A DNA stretch of 17,614 bases from Pholiota molesta (Eukaryota; Basidiomycota; Agaricomycetes; Agaricales; Strophariaceae), in the NCBI GenBank assembly GCA_014925825.1, contig JACGCK010000526.1, positions 1 to 17,614 on the forward strand, written 5' to 3'. The notes under the pieces are model-generated. The model did no database searches and had not been told where the DNA came from. It saw nothing but the letters and a program-made list of their open reading frames with translations. Shown here one piece after another: positions 9,647 to 17,614 of this stretch (positions within the stretch are counted from its first letter, which is position 1; every line of letters begins with the position of its first letter). The translations under genes and the position numbers were made by a program.

Positions 9647-10695
9647 GTTGGATAATGGATTGCGATAGGATGCGCAAGAAGATGAAGTGAAAGTTGGGGA
9701 GAGATTAGTTTTCCGGATCTGTCTGACGACTCTTGTTATTAACGTTGCTGTGTATTTAAGGGTGTGTTGCTTACGTCACGAATCAACCTCATTGCATCCT
9801 CCTGGACATGTTCACCTCATGTCCTCCGCAGACTTCAAGCACAACGTTGGTGTGAAACATTTCATTTGCTATGACAAGATGTGTTCTATCACTCAAGTAA
9901 AACGGAACTATCTTCGTCTCTGAATGTCATCGCGGATCGAGAGATCTGTACAAATCAGGATTCAGTAGGATATCATGATGACACTGCAGAAGACTGGAGG
10001 ATTGTTTTTCGTTTGGTTCTCTGGATCTTCGCACTTTCATTCCAAGGACATTTCGAGAACAAAGGACCGAGGAGCGAAGTGATCCGCAAATGGTCTACCC
10101 CGTAATCCTATGCGGCACGTTGTGCACCATGGTAAGGATGATTTTTATAATCTTAGCGTTATGTTGGTGTCAATGATGGCATAATTAACGATGTACGGAT
10201 CGCTAGAGATCCCGGCAATGAGAGATATCTATCCACAGTACCCACGTCGCTGATCCCCGTAACGCGTTCACATAATTGAGGTTCTTTGGCTTATTCACAA
10301 TGAACGAGAACACCGCCTTAAGCCACAGAGGGCTTCCGACGGTGTTTCCCAAAGAGGAATTACCACGTGTGATTGGCGGCAGGCACGAAGAGTGAGATCT
10401 AACCCATTCAACACGGACAAACAAGCGCTAGCGTAAGGGCGATGCATCTTCGCTTCAACGAGTTCCTGACACTGCATTTTACTTTACTTTCTCTTCTTTT
10501 TGCAGGCAAGTCGAGAGCAATTGTAAATTTACCACGGCAGAATAGAGCTCCGCTGAGTCTCGGTAATGCTGGCTGCCGCCGCTCCTGCACTTTCGCGAGT
10601 ACATAACAAGGAGATAATTTGAGAAGGATGCATCCAAAAAACCCTCAAGTTCGAGCTCTCGGTTCATTAAAAAACTCAGTCTACTAATTAGCAAA
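9647..10695. other. about 1 kb without recognised gene
   Basis: Both strands were read between the start of the small basic gene and the ATG of the phosphatase gene. Only short frames without protein-like composition were found. A TATTTAAG element near 9753-9760 and pyrimidine-rich tracts near 10480-10502 suggest promoter sequence. Strongly decayed coding sequence cannot be excluded. Confidence 0.45.
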
Positions 10696-11414
10696 ATGGT
10701 CTGGAAAAACATCAACGCTGTCATCGAAACAGGCTTTACCTGGGAAAGTTAGTGGCTCTGCACCTGTCATGCTAATCAACATATATTGACCCTTTCACTT
10801 TGAATTTCCTAGTATTATGGCGGCGCGCTCGACGCGTTCTTTGACCGAAAATCGCATCACACATATTCTATCTGTGTGCACCGACCCTATCCCGGCTGAG
10901 CTCCCTGAGGCGGAATTTACCACAAACGCATCGCAGTAGAAGACGTTGACTACGCGGATCTCTTGATTCACCTGCCTTCTGCAGTCCGTTCATTGACCAG
11001 GCCATGCGCTCTGGCGTGTCGTCCTCGTACACTGCGTACAGGGCATTTCTCGAAGCGCCGCGTGGTCGCTGCATACTGTGCGGCGCCTTCTTTCCTGTGC
11101 AAAAATGCGCTGACCGGCTGATACAGTGATGTGGTCAAGACGAATTAACGCGACCAAGCTTAGAATCGTCCGCACCGGTAAGATCGTTTTTACCGACGAG
11201 CTCTACGACGGAGTCCTCATTATCTATTTTTAGCGCGCGACCACATTTGGCCCAACCCGGCTTCCAGGAGCAGCTTGTTCTCTTCGAATTGTGTCAATAT
11301 AATCCCTCGCCATCGAACGGTATCTACGTCAACTGGCGCACCAACTTGGACCGCAAACTCCGAGCAGCTGGGTGCGTTAATATCTACGAAAAGATCCAAA
11401 TAATGTATCCCTAG
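10696..11414 (+). CDS. dual-specificity protein phosphatase (DUSP/PTP superfamily); frame broken
   Basis: Four exons: 10696-10747, 10813-11077, 11127-11177 and 11234-11414. The order of motifs is that of a DUSP domain: MVWKNINAVIETGF, MAARSTRSLTENRITHILSV, a VEDVDYADLLIHLP segment with the likely general-acid Asp, and the catalytic P-loop VHCVQGISRSAA (HC-x5-R; Cys codon near 11033). RRINAT, IWPNP, FQEQLVLFELCQY and a short tail ending at TAG follow. The enzyme would hydrolyse phosphotyrosine and/or phosphoserine/threonine. About six bases are missing: near 10735, 10908, 10988, 11015, 11062 and 11260. With them all four exons are in phase and the protein is about 184 residues. A further group of three may be missing near 11155-11162, where one residue is short. 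It stops right after the domain, so it lacks the zinc-binding C-terminus of Yvh1. Confidence 0.8.
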
Positions 11415-12208
11415 AATAGGTCGATCATGTGCTCTTTCTCTTCAAGTCTTTCTGTCGTGTCTTTTAGTATCATTTATCTCAGTTTTCGTTATCTCTTACA
11501 ACTGTTTCTATAGTATAGACTACTTGTGTATCTTTTGCAACGTCTCTTGGCTTGTCACTCTACTGTTTGTATCGCATTTCTGTGAAAGATGAATAATATC
11601 TGTTTTTGCTTCATTTCGCCCAAAGGGCACTACTTAGAATGAGCAAGAGAAATATCATATTGTACTCAAAATTAACGGGAATAAATAGACTGTAGCGCAC
11701 GCCTTTATAATTGGCTCAGTCTTAGTTTAGACATAAGTTTAGGCTACGTGTTCGGCAATGTGAAAATGAGTCCATACGAGTCCACAGCAGTCAATAATCA
11801 TAACTGATCGTCATTTGCTATATAGAGCGTTGGTATCCAAGCCTAGATATATCCAAGCCGGATCCGCCAATATCGGTTCCTAAGTTGTATCTAGTCCTGC
11901 GTCAATACGAGGCAAATACGTGTCCAGCTGCGTATGAGAGTAAAACTCGCAGCAGCCATATCAGCGAACATCGACAAGCGAGAGGCGCCAAGGAAGCAGA
12001 CAGAGGCCGTGGCTGCGGTGGTTGACGACGTGGATACGTGGCGATGGAGAGCAACATATAAAGGCGTGTGGTCGTAGTTTGGGTGTTTGTCCATAGCGGA
12101 ATTTCAATCTTGGAGTCCCACGCAAACAGACGACAACTTGGTGTGCATTCGCTGGCCTCCCCTCTGCATATCATTTCACCATCCCCGACACCACCCCCAA
12201 CAGCAACC
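11415..12208. other. intergenic and promoter region upstream of ARF1
   Basis: These 794 bases run from the phosphatase stop to the ARF1 start. They are AT-rich with a pyrimidine-rich part (11435-11580), and a TATA box lies 147 bases before the ARF1 ATG. No coding frame with protein-like character was seen. Confidence 0.55.
12057..12062 (+). promoter_or_regulatory. TATA box of the ARF1 gene
   Basis: TATAAA stands 147 bases upstream of the ARF1 ATG, followed by a C/A-rich leader ending CAGCAACC before ATGG. This layout is common for highly expressed fungal genes. Confidence 0.55.
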
Positions 12209-13027
<819 letters not shown>

Positions 13028-13343
13028 TGGATTTCTACACTCTAGTCTGGGTACATTATTAGCGTTGTTACCACGTGTCACGATCCCTCACGATACCAAA
13101 ACGTATTCACCGCTGTTTATCTCGCTCTCAGTTCATTTTATAGCTAGCATCAAGTTCCCCAGGCCTTCTCCTTTCTATCTTCTTTTTTTCATCTTGTCGC
13201 CCTTATAAATGTTTGATATCAGATGCCTTTAATCACGCTTTTTCGCTAGACCAGTGATATATGTTACAGGCTATATTTACAATCCTAGTGATTGGCAAAC
13301 AAAAAGTACAGTGAATCATGGACTGCAATCAAACATACATCTA
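13028..13343. other. shared 3' region between ARF1 and SEC15
   Basis: These 316 bases lie between two converging stops. They contain T-rich stretches (13160-13190) suited to 3' end formation. No gene was seen. Confidence 0.55.
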
Positions 13344-16322
13344 TCAGCGGTTTTCCCCAGGGAAAACCCGCCGACAGCTTCGGCTTCTTTGCGTCTTCTC
13401 TCACCAACTCCCGACCTGCACTGTCTCGTTGTGAAGCACCGTAACGAGCCAACTTGTCCAACAAGGACTGTAAGCGCCTTGGTTTGACTGCCGAATAGGA
13501 TGCATGCCTATTAGCGGGCACGAGATATTCCTGGACGGTATTCCCAAGCACTATCGAGGTTGTCTGTTTTTATAAGTGATTAGAAATTTTTTCCAAGGCA
13601 CACGCATAACAGGTGTGACGTAGCTATGCAGGCTGTGAACTGTTGACTTACCAGACGAAGTTCAATGAAAACAGTGACCAGATGAGATCTCCCGATTCGT
13701 TTGAGCTCATCTTCAAGGAAATCCACGTCAATGAGAATGTTTGATATGGCGTTCTCGTTCATCATGGGAATGTCGCGTCCCGTTAAAAAGTCCTGAAGTC
13801 CAAATTGAATCAACGTGCGTGATGATAGGCAGTGGAGAAGACACACCATCAAGCAGTCGGTAATATAACCAAGAGCGCCCTTGTAACTCTCTTCTTTGTA
13901 ATTCTCCTTGATAACCAAGGAGTCGACGACTGTAGTCAACCAGTTGACGAGCTCGTACAAATACATGCTTGGCGAGGTCTCGCGGACTTCGGTGTCCAAT
14001 CGTACTCGGAGAGCTCGAAGCATTGGTCGAGCTTCGACTGGATCAGACTCGACATCCGCTTGCGAGATTGTGCGATCACCGTCTCGAATGCTGACGCCGC
14101 AGAGAGCCTGATAACCCCCCCTCGTTGTGTCGATCTATAATTAGCGCACAAATGTTGCCATTCAATATGCAAAAATCCAATAAAGGTAAAAGGAAGGATC
14201 TACTGACCGGAGATTGGTGAGAGATCGCCCAAGCTCGACACAGGTAACCTGAAGGTACTCCAAATTGGTGATAATCTGAGCGATCTGGGTGGGATTCTGA
14301 GTGCCTGCCAGGCGCTGACTAATACTCTGGCCAACACTCTTCTCGAGTAAGGAGTCAAGGACTGAGAAAAATAAGACGAGGGATGTCAGTTTTTGACATT
14401 CAGGACGGTCATAGGAAAGTATTTTTACCCTGCTTAATACATCGTCAATATCTCGGTGATGCTGGGAGACCCCTTCGACAAATGCGTAGAACTTTTGGAT
14501 AAAAACCCGGATCTGTACAGGTCAGGGTGGGTAAATAAATCTAGATGAAGATGAACGGCGTACATCTTGACAGCATAGGTAGAAAGTCAGGGACCATGGC
14601 AGAGGTTGGTTTATAGGAGTTCTGAGAAAGAGGTTGGCATCTAGGTATATCGAAGAATCGAGAAAAATTTACTGTTGAATTGCACTTTTTCTTCTTCGGT
14701 GACCCAGACCGTTCGAGAATGGTTTCCACTGGATATTCAGCGTCCACTTTCATGGGGGTATGTTCATCTTCACGCACGATCTAACATTAGAATGGATGTC
14801 AATCGGATTCGGTAAAAGACAAGTTTGGGTCCTTACGGCTTCGAATCTTGTTGTAAACTGCTTTCTAACAATTTCGCATATTTTCAAATAGTACGATAAT
14901 GAACGATTGAAGGGAAGTGGTGGAATATGAATAAGTCTGTAGAAAATATCAAGTCAAAAAGGATATTTCAGTCATGACGTAAAACGCACTTCGAGTGTCA
15001 TTATGAATTGAGAAGGCTCTCTTTGACCTTTAAAAAACTATCGGGGTCCGTTTCCCTTTGGAGAGAGCCTTCAATAGCCGTTGTTAGACGCGAAGCAAGG
15101 GTATCCCAAAGCTCCTCAACGTCTCGCGAAGAGCGGAAGGTGCCCGTGGTTTCAAGTACGTGAGATTCAACGATGAAAAAACCTGAGATTTCTTGCGTTA
15201 TGGAAAGAGCGGATAGTGGCAACGGTGTTGGTAGAATCAAATCCGATTGCGCCTATAAGAGTCAGGCTAAATGGACATTATCAATACAATCTTGTGCGTA
15301 CCTTCCTATCTGCTTGATAAGACTTTTGAAGCTCGCTCAACGAGTTCAAAGTGGTATATATATGAATGCACTGAAACAGTGGCTTGAAGTCTACGTGGAG
15401 CTTCTCATTGTCAAGGACATTACTTCGCAGAAGATGTGGATTAGTGCCGGCCAAATAGGAATAGATTAGCGCTCACATTCAATCTTCTCATAAGTGATAA
15501 GTTCAACGGCACTGCCAAGCCGACTAGAACGCAGTAAAATATCTTTCTCGCGTCGTGCACGCCAACGACGTGTACGCGACTCCATGGCCTCGACAGCGAG
15601 TCGACCGACTTCTGTGCTTATGTTTCTAATTTCCAAGAGCCACTGTTTCATAGACGCCGTGACTGCATCTTTGATCTGGCCACGTAGAGACGGTAGCGAA
15701 GACAGAAGATGCTGAAAGAAGGGGGTTTGCGACAAGGAGGTTGGAGGCATACTCTGAATGTCCTCGAGCGACTGAAAATTGTACATGTTCGATTGAAAAT
15801 ATGTATACGACACGAGTAGATAGGAGACAAACCCTCAGCGCGCTCCAGTATTTGCCTTCTCTGATCATTTCACCGACGCGGTCAACGACGTCGAGGACGC
15901 GCAGACAGGCCTGAAGGGTATCTATTGCCTCGTCGAGATTAGCTGCCGTTTTCCTGGACTGCAGCAAGGCACGCTTCTTCTCGACCAGGCCGCCACCAAG
16001 CTGGGCGACACTGGTATCCAGTGAGGTAATATTCTCCTTCATTTTGTCGGTATACGACTTGACCGTGAAGAGAGTGGATACGGATGAGATAAAGTCGTTG
16101 TAATTGTCACTGCATATCTTCTCAATCTCTGCATCCTTGGAGTCGATGAGGCCCTGCACTGTCCTGAGGTAGGCATCCTGTTGCCGGTTGGTGTGAATCT
16201 GCTTGATGATAGGGCCGAGTTGTTCGAGATTTTCAGAGGAGGAAGGGGTCCAGCAGATGGATCTGCTGGAGCTGCTGGTCAATGTGGTCCTGAGTAAACT
16301 GCTGCCTCCTGCGCGGAGGCAT
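13344..16322 (-). CDS. SEC15: exocyst complex component Sec15; frame broken at many sites
   Basis: Eleven minus-strand exons: 16322-15833, 15771-15477, 15422-15302, 15252-14990, 14936-14837, 14780-14673, 14621-14564, 14512-14429, 14361-14208, 14134-13652 and 13563-13344. The N-terminus has RRRQQFTQDHIDQQLQQIHL, ENLEQLGPIIKQIH, QQDAYLRTVQGLIDSKDAE and a helical/coiled-coil region. YWSALR-SLEDIQ follows, then QADRK-AQSDLILP. The C-terminal domain includes LCCQDV, FVEGVSQHHRDIDDVL, LELGR-like and STQRGG segments, and MYLYELVNWLTTVVDSLVI. It closes with RRKEAEAVGG and PGENR before TGA. Sec15 links secretory vesicles (via Rab/Sec4) to the exocyst at growth sites. About twelve bases seem missing, one or two in most exons. 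With them every exon phase closes and the protein is about 795 residues, normal for Sec15. It is divergent from the HAD phosphatase gene. Confidence 0.92.
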
Positions 16323-16550
16323 AACGGACCCGAGGGAAGATGAGGCAGACGGGAGAAGTGGCAAGAATGGTTAGTTCGCGTCCCAACAAGGCAAGTCTGA
16401 ACAGCGGAGGTGTCAACGCGAAATCACCGACACAACGTGTTTGGCACATGCCCCCGCGCCAAACAGCCCGGACCCTCTGCGCCATAATTTGCGGTATTTC
16501 CGGTTCATCGGAATTGCTCTCTGCTGGACTCACCCTCTGAGAGCGTAAGT
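16323..16550. other. divergent promoter region of SEC15 and the HAD phosphatase
   Basis: These 228 bases separate two divergent starts and contain upstream ATGs on the plus strand (16340, 16367, 16448) in frames that end at a TGA near 16538. A first, untranslated exon of the phosphatase gene may lie here, since a GTAAGT donor-like site occurs at 16545-16550. Confidence 0.4.
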
Positions 16551-17589
16551 ATGCTGACACCATCCTGCACCTAGACGCCCTGTACTTCGTCCTTTCCTTT
16601 CTCCTCCCTCCGACTCTGACTGCCGCACGAAGGCTGTTTGATATGGACGGCACCCTCGTCGATTCGACAGCGGTGTCGTCGGCGCTTGGAGCTCTTCTCG
16701 GAGTCCTATCCACACATAGACGTCCACGACATCCTGAGCTGTGAGCATAGCACTCCGCCTATGCTCCATACTCACTGCACGACACAGCTGCTCACGGTGT
16801 CCGTACGGTCGACAATCTCAGGAACTATTGCCACATAACCGATCCCCAGATCCTCGAAGTAAACATTCGATACACATCTTCGATTTTCTTAGATCCCTAA
16901 TGCTGTTCCTCAGTCAGAGGCCGAGCGCTTTGAGAAGGCAATCGTCTCTTCATCCACCAAGAATGGTCGCCAAGGTATTATCAAGCTCCCGGGCGTGCAG
17001 GCTATCATCGATGAGGTACGCCTCCGACCCAAGCTCTGCAATATCTCGTGTTGATCGCGTAAATTATACAAGCTTGCCCCAGGGCGCTTCTTGCCCAACC
17101 CACGTTGGGCCATCTGCACCTCCGCGACGCGGTCGTACGCGACTTCCGCCCTCGAGATCGCAGGCATTCCCGTTCCAGACTCTTTGTTGCCTCGGAAGAT
17201 GTCACCCAGGGCAAACCATTCCCTGATCCTTATCTTCTGGGCGCTGAAAAATGTGGCGTCAAGCCAGAGAACTGTGAGCTAAGACAATGAATTTTTATCC
17301 TGGCTTCTCCTGAAAGCTGATACTTCCATTTTTTTGGTAGGCCTTGTATTCGAAGACGCGCCTTCTGGTATCCGGAGTGGACGTGCAGCAGGCTGCAAAA
17401 CTGTTGGGTTACTCACTACTCATAGCCGAGAACAAGTTGAAGCGGCCCAACCAGATTTCATTGTCAAAGATTTATCATCGTATTCCCGACATCTCTTCTC
17501 TCCATGGTGTATGCTGACTGACATTCCTCGCGCAGAATTTCCGTCAAACGCACCGCAATTGCGTCACGGCTACGATTCAAGAAAACTAA
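16551..17589 (+). CDS. HAD-superfamily phosphatase of the GPP1/DOG1 type (glycerol-/sugar-phosphate phosphatase); frame broken
   Basis: Seven exons: 16551-16581, 16633-16740, 16788-16858, 16914-17015, 17073-17273, 17341-17479 and 17536-17589. HAD motif I is LFDMDGTLVDST (Asp nucleophile and Asp acid/base). The cap part reads SAHGVRTVDNLRNY. Motif II is ICTSAT, motif III the Lys of QGKPFPDPYLLGAEKCG, and motif IV VFEDAPSGIRSGRAAGC. The C-terminus ends ATIQEN-TAA once one base is added near 17557. Other missing bases are near 16572, 16672, 16688 and 17184. With five bases added, all phases close and the length is about 236 residues, near the 246-250 of yeast Gpp1/Dog. It would dephosphorylate glycerol-3-phosphate or 2-deoxyglucose-6-phosphate; which one cannot be told. 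The start at 16551 (MLTPSCT) is the weakest point. Confidence 0.85.
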
Positions 17590-17614
17590 TCGACCAAGAA
17601 TTCGACTAGATCCT

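Noticed and set aside
14115..14121. Run of seven C (seven G in Sec15 sense) as a possible frame break
   Set aside because: The reading frame on both sides agrees through this run, so no base change is needed here.
13832..14140. 102-residue plus-strand open frame
   Set aside because: It is a shadow of the large Sec15 exon on the other strand and has no protein-like features of its own.
13344..16322. Programmed ribosomal frameshifting in Sec15
   Set aside because: There are about twelve breaks scattered over nine exons with no slippery heptamer pattern, and neighbouring genes show the same kind of lesion.

Overview
The window looks like nuclear DNA of a filamentous basidiomycete, most likely an agaricomycete. 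Genes are closely packed on both strands and are cut by many introns of about 50-60 bases with GT...AG ends. The recognisable proteins (exocyst Sec15, ARF1, Gemin2, a Kre9/Knh1-like GPI protein, a CHR-type transporter tail) are fungal/eukaryotic. No tRNA, rRNA, transposon or CRISPR array was seen.

Layout from left to right: the C-terminal end of a chromate-transporter-like gene (+, 2-163); a small secreted GPI-anchored protein (-, 498-1233); two tandem seven-exon GNAT acetyltransferase paralogues (+, 1831-2966 and 3316-4457); Gemin2 (-, 4614-5899), divergent from a lysine-rich nuclear-type protein (+, 6134-7242); a multi-pass membrane protein (-, 7465-about 8492); a weak membrane-protein-like stretch (+, about 8646-8864); a small basic unknown protein (-, 9064-9646); about 1 kb with no gene seen; a small dual-specificity phosphatase (+, 10696-11414); ARF1 (+, 12209-13027), tail to tail with Sec15 (-, 13344-16322); and a HAD sugar/glycerol-phosphate phosphatase (+, about 16551-17589), divergent from Sec15.

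The strongest unexplained signal is damage of one kind. Well-conserved genes (ARF1, Sec15, the phosphatases, the GPI protein) keep all splice sites and protein motifs. Their reading frames are nevertheless broken many times, nearly always by what looks like one missing base in a short run of identical bases. Adding the inferred missing bases makes every exon length agree with its splice phases. It also gives ARF1 exactly 181 residues, the family's usual length. I infer consensus errors in a long-read assembly rather than natural pseudogenes. The two GNAT genes and the lysine-rich gene show no such break over about 2.5 kb of coding sequence, so the damage is uneven.

Functionally this is an ordinary gene neighbourhood: vesicle traffic (ARF1, Sec15), snRNP assembly (Gemin2), phosphatases, cell surface, and a lineage-type GNAT pair. 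I found no convincing new multi-gene system. The GNAT pair and the unknown proteins (7465-8492, 9064-9646) are the best candidates for undescribed biology.
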